A stretch of DNA of 55,560 nucleotides from contig NZ_AKJF01000067.1 in the NCBI RefSeq assembly GCF_000282475.1, forward strand, positions 1-55,560. Reading direction: 5' to 3'. The notes under the pieces were generated by a model, which saw only the letters and a program-made list of their open reading frames with translations, searched no databases and was not told where the DNA came from. Source of the DNA: Pseudomonas sp. GM78. Its GTDB lineage: Bacteria; Pseudomonadota; Gammaproteobacteria; Pseudomonadales; Pseudomonadaceae. The translations under genes were made by a program, and so were the position numbers. Below, piece after piece: positions 16,977 to 25,903 of this stretch (positions are counted from its first letter, which is position 1; the number at the start of each line of letters is the position of its first letter).

Positions 16977-17615
16977 TCAATCGTCCGAGGTCTTGTGCTT
17001 GTATTCGCACAAGTCTTCGATCCGGCAACTGCCGCAGCGAGGCTTGCGGGCCAGGCAAACGTAACGTCCATGAAGGATCAGCCAGTGATGGGAGTCGAGC
17101 AGGTACTCCTTGGGCACGAACTTCATCAATTTATTCTCGACCTCGACCACATTCTTGCCGGGCGCGATGCCGGTGCGGTTGCTGACCCGAAAAATGTGGG
17201 TGTCCACGGCCATCGTCAATTGGCGAAATGCAGTGTTGAGCACCACGTTGGCGGTCTTGCGGCCTACGCCGGGCAAGGCTTCCAGTTCCTCGCGGGTCTG
17301 CGGCACTTCACCGGCATGACGCTCAACCAGCAGGCGGCAGGTCTCGATCACGTTTTTGGCCTTGCTGTTGTACAGGCCGATGGTCTTGATGTATTCGGAC
17401 AATCCTTCGACGCCCAAGGCATGAATCGCCGCCGGCGTGTTGGCAACCGGAAACAGTTTGGCCGTGGCCTTGTTGACGCCGACATCGGTCGATTGCGCCG
17501 AAAGAATCACTGCAATCAGCAATTCAAAGGGTGAGGAGTAGGCCAGTTCGGTCTTCGGTTCCGGATTGTCTTCATGCAGCCTGCGGAAAATTTCCAGACG
17601 TTTTGCAGCGTTCAT
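16977..17615 (-). CDS. nth: endonuclease III
   Basis: Base-excision DNA glycosylase/AP lyase that removes oxidised pyrimidines, 212 residues, full length. The helix-hairpin-helix LEALPGVGRKTANVVLNTAF carries the catalytic Lys (GRK), and the catalytic Asp lies in MAVDTHIFRVSNR. The [4Fe-4S] cluster cysteines follow the C-x6-C-x2-C-x5-C pattern in CLARKPRCGSCRIEDLC. It lies 25 bases downstream of rnfE and probably ends the rnf transcript, an order shared with E. coli and P. aeruginosa. Confidence 0.97.
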   Translation of the reverse strand: MNAAKRLEIFRRLHEDNPEPKTELAYSSPFELLIAVILSAQSTDVGVNKATAKLFPVANTPAAIHALGVEGLSEYIKTIGLYNSKAKNVIETCRLLVERHAGEVPQTREELEALPGVGRKTANVVLNTAFRQLTMAVDTHIFRVSNRTGIAPGKNVVEVENKLMKFVPKEYLLDSHHWLILHGRYVCLARKPRCGSCRIEDLCEYKHKTSDD

Positions 17616-17640
17616 GTGCGGTGCGTTTCCTCGTAGGCGG

Positions 17641-18228
17641 TCAGTGTGAGGGCGGCGGGCGGTGCCAGGCTTGCCAGGCGGCGATCAGTAATCCCAACAG
17701 TATGAAACCGCCAGGAGCCAGCGTGGCCAGGCGCAAGCCACCGTCAGCGGTCAGCACCCAGCCCTGCCAATCGGCGTGCGTCGCAGCAGCCAGCCACGGC
17801 AGATGATTGCCGAGTGTTCCGTAGCCAATGAGTTCGCGCAGAAGGCCCAGGCCCACCATCAATGCGCCGAACAGGCCACAGAGGCGCCAACGTTCGCGCC
17901 AGGGGCTCTGGAAGAAATCATTGCGCTCCAGCACGACGCATTGCAAGGCGATCAAGCCGGCATAGATCCCGGCATGCTGATGCCATTGCAGCGACCAGAC
18001 CTGCGCGCCGAGTTCTGCGCAACTGGTCAGCGTTGCTGCAAGCAATACGCTGGCCGACAATTGGGTCGCCGGGAGCAGCCGCGAGCGCAAGGCGTTCATG
18101 CAGAGGCCAAAAGCACTGGTCACCACAATGAACATCACCCACAGGCCCAGGGCACTCACCAGTGAGCCGGTGGCGCCAATCAGCGGCGCGAGCATCAAGG
18201 AGTTCTGCAACCACAACGCTTTAGTCAT
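17641..18228 (-). CDS. rnfE: Rnf/Rsx complex membrane subunit E
   Basis: Integral inner-membrane subunit of the ion-coupled electron transport complex, about 195 residues with six predicted helices. RnfA and RnfE face opposite ways and together hold a [2Fe-2S] cluster in the membrane; the Cys in AFGLCMNALRSR and another in SCAELG fit this pattern. ATG 18228 is chosen: it overlaps the rnfG stop by eight bases, as expected for coupled translation. Compared with better-known RnfE the C-terminal third is divergent. It lies between rnfG and nth. Confidence 0.88.
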   Translation of the reverse strand: MTKALWLQNSLMLAPLIGATGSLVSALGLWVMFIVVTSAFGLCMNALRSRLLPATQLSASVLLAATLTSCAELGAQVWSLQWHQHAGIYAGLIALQCVVLERNDFFQSPWRERWRLCGLFGALMVGLGLLRELIGYGTLGNHLPWLAAATHADWQGWVLTADGGLRLATLAPGGFILLGLLIAAWQAWHRPPPSH

Positions 18229-18832
18229 CTGGAGGGCTCCCAATCAGTGAGCGCCGGTGCTCATCGAAATAGCGCAAGGCATCATGGGTGGCCTGGATCA
18301 CCGCTCTTGAAGTGATGGTCGCTCCCGCAATCTGGTCAAACTGTCCCTGGTCCTTTTTCAAAGCCCAGGCGTTGTCACCCGGATCGGTTCGCGACCTGCC
18401 GGCAAAGGCCTCAAGCCAGGCATTGGGCCAGTCGGCGATGCGTGCGCCGAGCCCTGGGGTTTCCGTTTGCTTGAGGGTTTTGACCCCCAACACTCTGCCG
18501 TCGGTATCGATGGCGATCAGCAAGTCGATGGCGCCCTCGTAGCCCAGGGTCTGGCTGCGCAGCAGCACGGCACAGGCTCGGCCGGCCTTGGTCGCGCGGT
18601 AACCCGCCAACAGCGTGCTGTTGCCCAGCGTGGTGTTTTCGAGGCTGAGCGGTTGTTCCAGCGGTTGATTGTCATAGCTGTCGGGCGGTAGCAGGTCCAG
18701 CAGGTTGCGACTGTCGATCAGACGCTGTTCAGCCGCAATCCGTGGCGCGCTGCCCTGCTGCGCGAGATAGGTCAGGCCAGCCCCGAGGGTGGCCAGTAAT
18801 GTCAGGATGACGGCGCTCGACGCTCGGCTCAT
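18221..18832 (-). CDS. rnfG: Rnf/Rsx complex FMN-binding subunit G
   Basis: Periplasmic subunit carrying a covalently attached FMN, 203 residues. A single N-terminal membrane anchor (VILTLLATLGAGLTYLA) is followed by the FMN-binding domain; the flavinylation motif is AGATITSRAV with the acceptor Thr172. The motif LKQTETPGLGARI earlier in the chain is the family signature. It overlaps rnfD by four bases (ATGA) and rnfE by eight. The same frame runs on far upstream, but only as a shadow of rnfD. The flavin attachment site is intact, so the protein looks functional even though rnfC is missing. Confidence 0.93.
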   Translation of the reverse strand: MSRASSAVILTLLATLGAGLTYLAQQGSAPRIAAEQRLIDSRNLLDLLPPDSYDNQPLEQPLSLENTTLGNSTLLAGYRATKAGRACAVLLRSQTLGYEGAIDLLIAIDTDGRVLGVKTLKQTETPGLGARIADWPNAWLEAFAGRSRTDPGDNAWALKKDQGQFDQIAGATITSRAVIQATHDALRYFDEHRRSLIGSPPDD

Positions 18833-19815
18833 GGTGCGCGCAGCTCCTGCCTGGCCGCGACAAGCCGCTCCAGCGCCGGTACACAGAGGTTCATCAACAG
18901 CACGGCAAAGGCCACGCCGTCCGGGTAGCCGCCCCAGGTGCGAATAAGGTAGGTCAGCAACCCCACGCCGGCACCAAACAGCAATCGCGCACCCGGGCTT
19001 TTTGCACCGGACACCGGTTCCGTGACGATGAAGAAAGCGCCCAGCATGCTGGCGCCGGTGAGCAGATGAAACAGCGGCGATCCGTGAGAGTCTGAGCCCG
19101 AACCGTTCCAGCACAACAGGCTGATGACGAACAGGCTGGCGAGCATGCCGACTGGCGCGTGCCAGCTGAATACGCGACGTTGCAGCAAAAACGCGCCGCC
19201 GGCGAGAAAGGCCAGGTTGACCCATTCCACGCCGCGGCCACCGAATTGACCAAAGGCCGGATTTGCCGAGAACAGCTCGTCCATGGTCAGGCTTTTGTTG
19301 ATCCGCAGGCTGTCCAGTGCCGTGGCCCGCACCCAGGCGTCCGGGCCCTGGCCTGCACCGAACACCTGCTGCACCCCCCCCCACAGGTCCATGCCATGGG
19401 CGGCGGGCCAATGGGTCATCTGTTGTGGAAAGGTCACCATCACCAGGGCGAAACCGAGCATCGCCGGGTTGAACGGATTGCTGCCGACCCCGCCGTAGAG
19501 GTGCTTGCCGAACAACATCGCAAGCGCGGCAGCGCTGACCGTCATCCACCAGGGGCAATAGGGCGGCAAGGCCAGGGCCAATAGCGTGGCGCTGACCAGG
19601 GCGCTGCCGTCGCTCAAGGTCGGCTTGAGCGCGCGCTTGCGCAATCGCAACACCGCCGCTTCCGCGGCTAATGCACTGGCGCCTGCCAGAATCAGGTTGA
19701 TCAACACCCCCCAGCCGTAGAACCAGAACAACGCCAACATCCCTGGCAGCGTCGCCAGTAGAACCAGTTTCATCGCCTGCTGAAGGCGTAAATCGACCGG
19801 TTCAAGGGGCGGCAT
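18829..19815 (-). CDS. rnfD: Rnf/Rsx complex membrane subunit D
   Basis: Integral inner-membrane subunit with a covalent FMN, about 328 residues and eight to ten helices, homologous to NqrB. The likely flavinylated Thr is about residue 165 in WVRATALD, at the place of the usual SGAT motif but with Arg-Ala before the Thr. Landmarks such as [16 protein letters not shown] and [19 protein letters not shown] are well kept. ATG 19815 is chosen because AGGTGG stands six bases before it; ATG 19821 is possible. It overlaps the rnfB 3' end by 14 bases, with no room for rnfC. A run of nine G (coding strand) at 19382-19374, about codon 145, could slip and shift the frame. Confidence 0.92.
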   Translation of the reverse strand: MPPLEPVDLRLQQAMKLVLLATLPGMLALFWFYGWGVLINLILAGASALAAEAAVLRLRKRALKPTLSDGSALVSATLLALALPPYCPWWMTVSAAALAMLFGKHLYGGVGSNPFNPAMLGFALVMVTFPQQMTHWPAAHGMDLWGGVQQVFGAGQGPDAWVRATALDSLRINKSLTMDELFSANPAFGQFGGRGVEWVNLAFLAGGAFLLQRRVFSWHAPVGMLASLFVISLLCWNGSGSDSHGSPLFHLLTGASMLGAFFIVTEPVSGAKSPGARLLFGAGVGLLTYLIRTWGGYPDGVAFAVLLMNLCVPALERLVAARQELRAP

Positions 19816-20824
19816 GGGCATCCACCTGGCGTTCGGCTTCGCCCAGGGCGCGCTCCAGGGCTTCGATCTGCTCCGCGGGTGTGGCGCTGGCCTGGGCTTT
19901 CTTCAGTTCGGCGCGGCGCATGGCCAGCTGGATTTTCGCCCGTTTCAGTTCGGCGTCCTTCGCTGGAGCCGACACGGGGGCAGGGGCCGTCGGTGCAGCG
20001 CGTTCCAGTTGGGCCAAGGCTTGCTCGGCGGCTTCGAACTGCTGTTGCAGGACAATCAGCTGCGATTGCTGTTCGAAGGTCGGCGGATGACCAAAGGCCT
20101 TGAGCGACTTGTTCAATTGCGCCCGGCTCATCGCCAGGTCGACCTTGGCTTTTTTCAGGGCAGCATCGGCGTTCGCCGCCTTCTGCGCGCGCACGCGTTC
20201 CAGGGCTGCCTGTACCGGGTCGAGCGGAATATCTGCGTGTGCCGGGCTGGGTTGGGCGCTCCGTTTCGCACGGGCTTCCCGCTCGGCAGTTTTTTGTTGT
20301 TCTTCACGCTGCAAGCGGGCGTTGCGCTGCTCGAAACGGCGCCGAGCATGGTTGCGTTTGGCGGCACGGGCCCGTTGCTCTTCCAGGCTGAAAGCCAGGC
20401 CACCGACTATCGGTAGCACGCCGCTCAAGGGCAGTGGATGCATTTCGATGCAGTCCACCGGGCAGGGCGCCACGCAGAGATCGCAACCGGTGCATTCGTC
20501 GATGATGACCGTGTGCATCAACTTGGCCGCACCGACGATGGCATCCACCGGACAGGCCTGGATGCATTTGGTGCAACCAATGCACTCCGCTTCACGGATA
20601 AAGGCGATCTGCGCCGGGGCCGAACCGCGACTGACGTCCAGTTCCAGCACCGGCACGTTCAACAGTTCGGCCAGGGCGTTGATGGTTTCACTGCCGCCAG
20701 GCGGGCATTTGTTGATCGGCTCACCGCTGGCGATGCCTTCGGCGTACGGCTTGCATCCGGGGTGGCCACACTTGCCGCATTGGGTTTGCGGCAAGAGGGC
20801 GTCGATGCGTTGAATCAGACTCAT
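19802..20824 (-). CDS. rnfB: RnfB-like iron-sulphur protein with RnfC-like tail
   Basis: 340 residues. The RnfB part has the [4Fe-4S] signature Cys16, 19, 24 and 40 ([11 protein letters not shown]) and two ferredoxin clusters, Cys81/84/87/91 and Cys111/114/117/121. Unlike standard RnfB it lacks the N-terminal membrane helix and begins directly at the first cluster domain. From about residue 146 it changes to a long charged, Ala-rich coiled tail ([20 protein letters not shown]) that looks like the C-terminal tail of RnfC, not of RnfB. The tail holds two related units of about 50 residues (219-274 and 289-335), both beginning A-x-LK-x-AK-x-x-LAM-x-RA. No rnfC gene follows. A fusion after loss of the RnfC core is one reading; an independent tail is another. 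It overlaps rnfA by four bases. Confidence 0.88.
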   Translation of the reverse strand: MSLIQRIDALLPQTQCGKCGHPGCKPYAEGIASGEPINKCPPGGSETINALAELLNVPVLELDVSRGSAPAQIAFIREAECIGCTKCIQACPVDAIVGAAKLMHTVIIDECTGCDLCVAPCPVDCIEMHPLPLSGVLPIVGGLAFSLEEQRARAAKRNHARRRFEQRNARLQREEQQKTAEREARAKRSAQPSPAHADIPLDPVQAALERVRAQKAANADAALKKAKVDLAMSRAQLNKSLKAFGHPPTFEQQSQLIVLQQQFEAAEQALAQLERAAPTAPAPVSAPAKDAELKRAKIQLAMRRAELKKAQASATPAEQIEALERALGEAERQVDAHAAP

Positions 20825-21390
20825 GTTTTGATCAGCCCGCTGAATCCGAGAAAGGCCACTGCAATCAGGCCGGCACCGATCAGGTCGATCGGCAGGCCGC
20901 GAAAGGGCAGGGGCACATCGTTGTCGAGTGTGCGCTGGCGCAAGTCATGGAACAGACTCAGTACCAGCCAGAAGCCCAGCCCGGCACCGATGCTCAAGGC
21001 TGTAGCGTGAAAAAATCCTTTGTCCTCCCGAGCATTGAGCAAGGCCACGCCGAGCACCCCGGCATTGCACAGCAGCAACGGCCAGAGGCCTTCGAAAGAC
21101 AATGTTGAAAATACCCGTGCCAGCAGATTCAACAACGGGCCGATCAGCAGCGCACTCAATGGCAGAAACACAAACAGGTGCAGCGCCGTCAACGCCAGCG
21201 GTACCAGCAGCCATTGATAGAACGCATAGCCGAGCACCCCGGTGATCAGCATCAGGCAGGTCGTCGCGATGCCCAGGGCGTGGACCTGGCGACGTTCGCT
21301 GCCCAAGAGCGGATCGACACCCAGCGGCCAATGCAACACGAGGTTGTTGAGCAGGGCGGTGCTGATGAGCGCAAGCAGGGTTTCGGTCAT
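20821..21390 (-). CDS. rnfA: Rnf/Rsx complex membrane subunit A
   Basis: Integral inner-membrane subunit, 189 residues with six helices, paired with RnfE. The N-terminal [20 protein letters not shown] matches the RnfA pattern of LLxNNxVLxxxxGxCP with the Cys replaced by Val-Asp, and another cysteine occurs in [12 protein letters not shown]. RnfA normally brings a Cys from each half for the membrane [2Fe-2S] cluster, so the loss of the first one deserves attention. ATG 21390 is chosen over an upstream in-frame codon at 21411; the site before it is weak. It is the first gene of the cluster and follows a REP-type repeat. Confidence 0.85.
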   Translation of the reverse strand: MTETLLALISTALLNNLVLHWPLGVDPLLGSERRQVHALGIATTCLMLITGVLGYAFYQWLLVPLALTALHLFVFLPLSALLIGPLLNLLARVFSTLSFEGLWPLLLCNAGVLGVALLNAREDKGFFHATALSIGAGLGFWLVLSLFHDLRQRTLDNDVPLPFRGLPIDLIGAGLIAVAFLGFSGLIKT

Positions 21391-21415
21391 GATCGTCCGT
21401 ATCCGTCGCATAACC

Positions 21416-21518
21416 CTGTAGGAGCTGCCGCAGGCTGCGATCTTTTGATTTTGCTCTTAAAAAAGCCAAGATCAAAAGATCGTCCGAACGCGGCCCGAGC
21501 CTGCGGCAGCTCCTACAG
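21416..21518. repeat. REP/BIME-type inverted repeat
   Basis: Perfect 21-base arms (21416-21436 and 21498-21518, ending in CTGTAGGAGCTGCC and its complement) with a second inner pair, GATCTTTTGAT (21439-21449) and ATCAAAAGATC (21471-21481). It lies between rnfA and metG, outside any gene. Confidence 0.88.
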
Positions 21519-21542
21519 AGATAGTATGGGCCAGACATGAAA

Positions 21543-21575
21543 ATCCCACAGTCGCGCCAGGCACGACTGTGGGAT
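21543..21575 (-). terminator. metG terminator
   Basis: ATCCCACAGTCG (21543-21554) and CGACTGTGGGAT (21564-21575), a perfect 12-bp stem with a nine-base loop, followed on the minus strand by TTTTCA. It lies 17 bases past the metG stop. Confidence 0.88.
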
Positions 21576-21592
21576 CGGTTTACCGCAGTGCC

Positions 21593-23644
21593 TTACTTGA
21601 TCCGCTGACCAGGCTTGGCGCCGCTGTCAGGGCTCAGCAGGTAGATTTCTTCACCGCCAGGGCCGGCCGCCATCACCATGCCTTCGGAAATCCCGAACTT
21701 CATTTTGCGCGGCTTGAGGTTGGCGATCATCATCGTCAGGCGACCATCGAGCTTGGACGGGTCCGGATAAGCGCTCTTGATCCCGGAGAATACGTTGCGC
21801 TGCTCGTCGCCGATGTCCAGGGTCAGGCGCAACAGCTTGTCGGCGCCCTCCACGTGCTCGGCCTTGACGATCAGGGCGACGCGCAAATCGACAGCCGCGA
21901 AGGTGTCGAACTCGATCTCCGGCGACAGCGGATCCTTGGCCAGTTCGCCGTTGCCGGCAGGTGCGGCTTCGCCGGTGTCGGTCTGACTGGCGGTCAGGTC
22001 TTCTTTCGAAGCGTCGGTCATGGCTTGCACTTTTACCGGGTCGATACGGGTCATCAGCGGCTTGAACTCGTTCAACTGATGGTTGGCGAGCAAGGTCGCG
22101 TGGTCGTTCCAGGTCAGCGGCGCGACGTTAAGGAATGCCTCGGCATCGGCGGCCAGCAGCGGCAGCACTGGCTTGAGGAAGATCACCAGTTGACGGAACA
22201 GGTTGACGCCGGTGGCGCAGATGGCCTGGACTTCTTCCTGCTTGCCTTCCTGTTTGTTCAGCGACCACGGCGCCTTGTCGGCAATCCAGGCGTTGGCACG
22301 GTCGGCCAGGCCCATGATCTCGCGCATGGCGCGGGCAAAGTCGCGGGCTTCATAGGCATCGGCGATGCTTGGCGCGGCGGCCAGGAACGCTTCGGTCAGC
22401 TCCGGCGCGGCGTTGGTCTCGACCATCACCCCGGCATTGCCCTTGTTGATGAACCCGGCGCAACGGCTGGCGATGTTGACGACTTTGCCGACCAGGTCGG
22501 AGTTGACCTTCTGCACGAAGTCTTCGAGGTTCAGGTCCAGGTCGTCGACGCCACGGCTCAGCTTGGCCGCGTAGTAGTAGCGCAGGTATTCCGGCGACAG
22601 GTGATCCAGGTAGGTCCGGGCCTTGATGAAGGTGCCGCGGGACTTGGACATTTTCTGGCCGTTGACGGTCAGGTAGCCGTGTACGTTGATGCCGGATGGC
22701 TTGCGGTAGCCGGCGCCTTCGAGCATGGCTGGCCAGAACAGGGCGTGGAAGTTGACGATGTCCTTGCCGATGAAGTGGTACAGCTCGGCGGTGGAATCCT
22801 TGCCCCAGAACGCGTCGAAGTCCAGCTCCGGCGTGCGGTCGCAGAGGTTCTTGAAGCTCGCCATGTAGCCGATTGGTGCGTCCAGCCACACGTAGAAATA
22901 CTTGCCCGGCTCGTCGGGGATTTCAAAACCGAAGTACGGCGCATCGCGGGAGATGTCCCACTGTTGCAGGCCGGCATCCAGCCATTCGGCGATCTTGTTG
23001 GCCACGGCGTCCTGCAGGGTGCCGCTGCGGGTCCAGGATTGCAGCATTTCCTGGAAGTCCGGCAACTTGAAGAAGAAGTGCTGGGAGTCCTTGAGCACCG
23101 GGGTGGCGCCGGAAATCGCCGACTTCGGATCCTTCAGGTCAGTCGGTGCGTAGGTCGCGCCGCATTTTTCGCAGTTGTCGCCGTACTGGTCTTCGGTGCC
23201 GCATTTCGGGCATGTGCCCTTGATGAAGCGGTCGGCCAGGAACATTTTCTTTTCCGGGTCGAAGTATTGGGTGATCGAACGCGTGGCGATGTGCCCGGCG
23301 TCGCGCAGCTTCAGGTAGATCTGGCTCGACAGTTCACGGTTTTCTTCGGCGTGAGTGGAGTGGAAATTGTCGAAATCCACCAGGAACTCGGCAAAGTCGG
23401 CGCTGTGTTCAGCCTGGACGTTGGCGATCAGTTGTTCAGGGGTGATGCCTTCCTTTTCCGCGCGCAGCATGATCGCCGAACCGTGGGCGTCGTCGGCGCA
23501 GACATAAATGCATTGGTTGCCGCGGTGCTTCTGGAAGCGCACCCACATATCGGTCTGGATGTATTCCAGCATGTGGCCAAGATGGATCGAACCATTGGCA
23601 TAGGGCAGGGCGCTGGTGACGAGGATCTTGCGTGGCTCGGACAT
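21593..23644 (-). CDS. metG: methionyl-tRNA synthetase
   Basis: Class I aminoacyl-tRNA synthetase charging tRNA-Met, 683 residues, the long form. The HIGH motif appears as HLGH in [11 protein letters not shown], the KMSKS loop as [10 protein letters not shown], and the zinc knuckles as [17 protein letters not shown]. The C-terminal 100 residues are the extra EMAP/Trbp111-like tRNA-binding dimerisation domain ([21 protein letters not shown]). It is divergent from mrp, with 151 bases between start codons, and ends in its own terminator. Confidence 0.97.
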   Translation of the reverse strand: MSEPRKILVTSALPYANGSIHLGHMLEYIQTDMWVRFQKHRGNQCIYVCADDAHGSAIMLRAEKEGITPEQLIANVQAEHSADFAEFLVDFDNFHSTHAEENRELSSQIYLKLRDAGHIATRSITQYFDPEKKMFLADRFIKGTCPKCGTEDQYGDNCEKCGATYAPTDLKDPKSAISGATPVLKDSQHFFFKLPDFQEMLQSWTRSGTLQDAVANKIAEWLDAGLQQWDISRDAPYFGFEIPDEPGKYFYVWLDAPIGYMASFKNLCDRTPELDFDAFWGKDSTAELYHFIGKDIVNFHALFWPAMLEGAGYRKPSGINVHGYLTVNGQKMSKSRGTFIKARTYLDHLSPEYLRYYYAAKLSRGVDDLDLNLEDFVQKVNSDLVGKVVNIASRCAGFINKGNAGVMVETNAAPELTEAFLAAAPSIADAYEARDFARAMREIMGLADRANAWIADKAPWSLNKQEGKQEEVQAICATGVNLFRQLVIFLKPVLPLLAADAEAFLNVAPLTWNDHATLLANHQLNEFKPLMTRIDPVKVQAMTDASKEDLTASQTDTGEAAPAGNGELAKDPLSPEIEFDTFAAVDLRVALIVKAEHVEGADKLLRLTLDIGDEQRNVFSGIKSAYPDPSKLDGRLTMMIANLKPRKMKFGISEGMVMAAGPGGEEIYLLSPDSGAKPGQRIK

Positions 23645-23795
23645 GGGGCTCGGCTACTTGATGAAACGGAGGTCGGCCACTATAAAGCGCTGGCAAAGAT
23701 ATTTCACCCCTGCAAATCGTTGCCGGGCATGCCGTCCGGAAGACAGAAGGGGTAGGATACCGCCAACTTTTCCCAGTCTTGTTTCGGAGTTGCCC

Positions 23796-24890
23796 ATGAG
23801 CGCCGTCAATCGCGCAGCGGTGGAAGCCGTCCTTCGCCAATACACCGACCCCTATCTGAACCAGGATCCGGTCAGCGCCGGGTGCGTGCGCAACATCGAG
23901 ATCCAGGGCGAGCGCGTCAGCGTGCAGCTGGAACTGGGTTATGCCGCCGGTCTGTTCAAGAGCGGTTGGGCGCAGATGCTGCAAATGGCCATTGAAGGCC
24001 TTGACGGTGTCAGCGCTGCCCGCGTCGACATCACCAGTGTGATCGCCGCGCACAAGGCCCAGGCACAGATCCCGGGCCTGGCCAACGTCAAGAACGTCGT
24101 GGCCGTAGCCTCCGGCAAGGGTGGCGTGGGCAAGTCCACCACTGCCGCCAACCTCGCGCTGGCCCTGGCCCGCGAAGGCGCCAAGGTGGGGATTCTCGAT
24201 GCGGACATCTACGGTCCGAGCCAGGGCATCATGTTCGGCATCGCCGAAGGCACCCGGCCGCAGATCAAGGATCAGAAATGGTTCGTGCCGATCCAGTCCC
24301 ATGGCGTCGAAGTGATGTCCATGGCGTTCCTCACCGATGACAACACGCCGATGGTCTGGCGCGGGCCAATGGTCTCCGGCGCATTGCTGCAATTGGTGAC
24401 ACAAACCGCGTGGGGCGACCTGGATTACCTGGTCATCGACATGCCGCCAGGCACCGGTGACATCCAGCTGACCCTGGCACAGAAAGTCCCGGTGGCCGGC
24501 GCGGTAATCGTGACCACGCCACAGGACCTGGCATTGCTGGACGCGCGCAAGGGCGTGGAGATGTTCCGCAAGGTCAATATCCCGGTGCTGGGCGTGGTGG
24601 AAAACATGGCCGTGCACATCTGCTCGAACTGCGGGCATGCCGAGCATCTGTTCGGTGAGGGCGGCGGTGTGAAACTGGCCAATCAGTATGGCGTCGAGCT
24701 GCTGGCGTCGTTGCCGCTGGCGATGGCAATCCGCGAACAGGCCGATGGCGGCAAGCCAACGGTGATCGCCGAGCCGGACAGCCCGATTGCCCTGGTTTAC
24801 CAGGAACTGGCCCGCCACGTCGGCGCGCGGATCGTGCTGCAGGAAGCCGCAACGCCGGCGATGCCGAACATCACCATCAGCGACGATTAA
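23796..24890 (+). CDS. apbC: Mrp/ApbC iron-sulphur cluster carrier ATPase
   Basis: Cytoplasmic P-loop ATPase that carries and delivers [4Fe-4S] clusters, 364 residues. An N-terminal MIP18/DUF59-like domain (about 1-90) is followed by the deviant Walker A SGKGGVGKSTTAANLALAL, Walker B-like DADIYGPSQG, and the cluster-binding CxxC in HICSNCGHAEHLFG. ATG 23796 has GGAG seven bases upstream; the frame is open further 5' but without a start site. It is divergent from metG, an arrangement common in gamma-proteobacteria. The name mrp is also used. Confidence 0.95.
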   Translation: MSAVNRAAVEAVLRQYTDPYLNQDPVSAGCVRNIEIQGERVSVQLELGYAAGLFKSGWAQMLQMAIEGLDGVSAARVDITSVIAAHKAQAQIPGLANVKNVVAVASGKGGVGKSTTAANLALALAREGAKVGILDADIYGPSQGIMFGIAEGTRPQIKDQKWFVPIQSHGVEVMSMAFLTDDNTPMVWRGPMVSGALLQLVTQTAWGDLDYLVIDMPPGTGDIQLTLAQKVPVAGAVIVTTPQDLALLDARKGVEMFRKVNIPVLGVVENMAVHICSNCGHAEHLFGEGGGVKLANQYGVELLASLPLAMAIREQADGGKPTVIAEPDSPIALVYQELARHVGARIVLQEAATPAMPNITISDD

Positions 24891-24899
24891 TAAGATACC

Positions 24900-24973
24900 C
24901 CCTGTAGGAGCACGGCTTGCCGGCGATGGCGAATTCACATCCGCCATCGCCGGCAAGCCGTGCTCCTACAGGG
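24900..24973. repeat. perfect 32-bp REP-type inverted repeat
   Basis: Perfect arms 24900-24931 and 24942-24973 with a 10-base loop (AATTCACATC); the ends read CCCTGTAGGAGCACGGC and complement. It sits between the convergent apbC and SDR genes and could serve as terminator for both, although it lacks T runs. Confidence 0.93.
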
Positions 24974-24985
24974 TGAAGCGTTGCC

Positions 24986-25744
24986 TTAGATGCGCAATCC
25001 GCCATCCAACTCCAGAATCCGACCGGTGTAATAGTCGTTTTCGAAGATGTAAGCCGCCGATTGGGCGATTTCTTCAGGTTTGCCCATGCGCTTGAGCGGA
25101 ATTCCCGACGTCATCTTCTCCAGCGCTTCCGGTTTCATGCTCAGGGTCATTTCGGTTTCGATGAAGCCCGGCGCAATGCCGGCCACACGAATGCCGTAGC
25201 GCGCCAGTTCCTTGGCCCAGGTCACGGTGGCTGCAGCGACACCGGCCTTGGCGGCGGAGTAGTTGGTCTGGCCAACGTTGCCAGCGCGGGAAATCGACGA
25301 GATATTGATGATCGCGCCGCGGTTGTCGAGCTCGACCATTTTCGCCGCGACCTCTCGGGTGCACAGGAAGACGCCGGTCAGGTTGACGTCGATGACCGCT
25401 TGCCACTGGGCGAGGCTCATCTTGGTCATTTCACCATCCTTGACCTTGAGCAGCAGGCCGTCACGCAAGATCCCGGCGTTGTTGATCAGGCCATGGATCG
25501 CGCCAAAGTCGTCGGCGACCTGGGCGACCATGTGGCTCACCTGCTCTTCATTGGCCACGTTGCACAGGTAGGCGCGGGCTTCGACGCCCAAGGCCGTGCA
25601 GGCAGCGACGGTGTCGTCGAGCTTTTCCTGGTTCAAGTCCACGAGCGCCAGCTTCGCGCCCCTGGCGGCGAAATACTCGGCCATCGAGCGGCCTAAACCT
25701 TGGCAACCGCCCGTGATAATGATTACTTTGTCAGTGAGTTGCAT
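24986..25744 (-). CDS. SDR-family NAD(P)-dependent oxidoreductase (FabG-like)
   Basis: Classical short-chain dehydrogenase, 252 residues, cytoplasmic. Cofactor motif TGGCQGLG (11-18), NNAG (88-91), catalytic Ser about 149-150 in INISSIS, Tyr162 and Lys166 in NYSAAK, and the C-terminal PGFIETEM. Asp36 at the end of the second strand (LALVDLN) points to NAD(H) preference rather than NADP(H). It resembles 3-oxoacyl-ACP reductases but is not in a fatty-acid operon, so the substrate is open. The gene is divergent from the HugZ-like gene, with 159 bases between. Confidence 0.9.
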   Translation of the reverse strand: MQLTDKVIIITGGCQGLGRSMAEYFAARGAKLALVDLNQEKLDDTVAACTALGVEARAYLCNVANEEQVSHMVAQVADDFGAIHGLINNAGILRDGLLLKVKDGEMTKMSLAQWQAVIDVNLTGVFLCTREVAAKMVELDNRGAIINISSISRAGNVGQTNYSAAKAGVAAATVTWAKELARYGIRVAGIAPGFIETEMTLSMKPEALEKMTSGIPLKRMGKPEEIAQSAAYIFENDYYTGRILELDGGLRI

Positions 25745-25903
25745 TCGTATGCCCCCGGTAGCAGATCTGGTGGATTCCTTTTAGAGAGTCTCTCGATCTG
25801 CACCTGATATGGCCTGGCTGCAGAACTGCCCCCGATCGCGTACCGGGACTTTCCCGGGTCGCCCGTCCGTTTTTTAGACGGAATCTCTATAAGGAGTCAT
25901 AAA

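Noticed and set aside
18833-19558. N-terminal extension of rnfG into rnfD
   Set aside because: Same frame stays open, but the residues are a shadow of rnfD; the true start is ATG 18832, coupled by ATGA.
21569-23755. 728-codon plus-strand open frame opposite metG
   Set aside because: Antisense shadow of a long, strongly biased GC-rich gene; no family motif, low-complexity His/Gln/Val/Gly composition.
23436-24956. 506-codon minus-strand open frame opposite apbC
   Set aside because: Antisense shadow; begins in the repeat and ends inside metG.
25865-25881. attenuator before the HugZ-like gene
   Set aside because: Only a 5-bp stem with the T run in the loop rather than after the stem.
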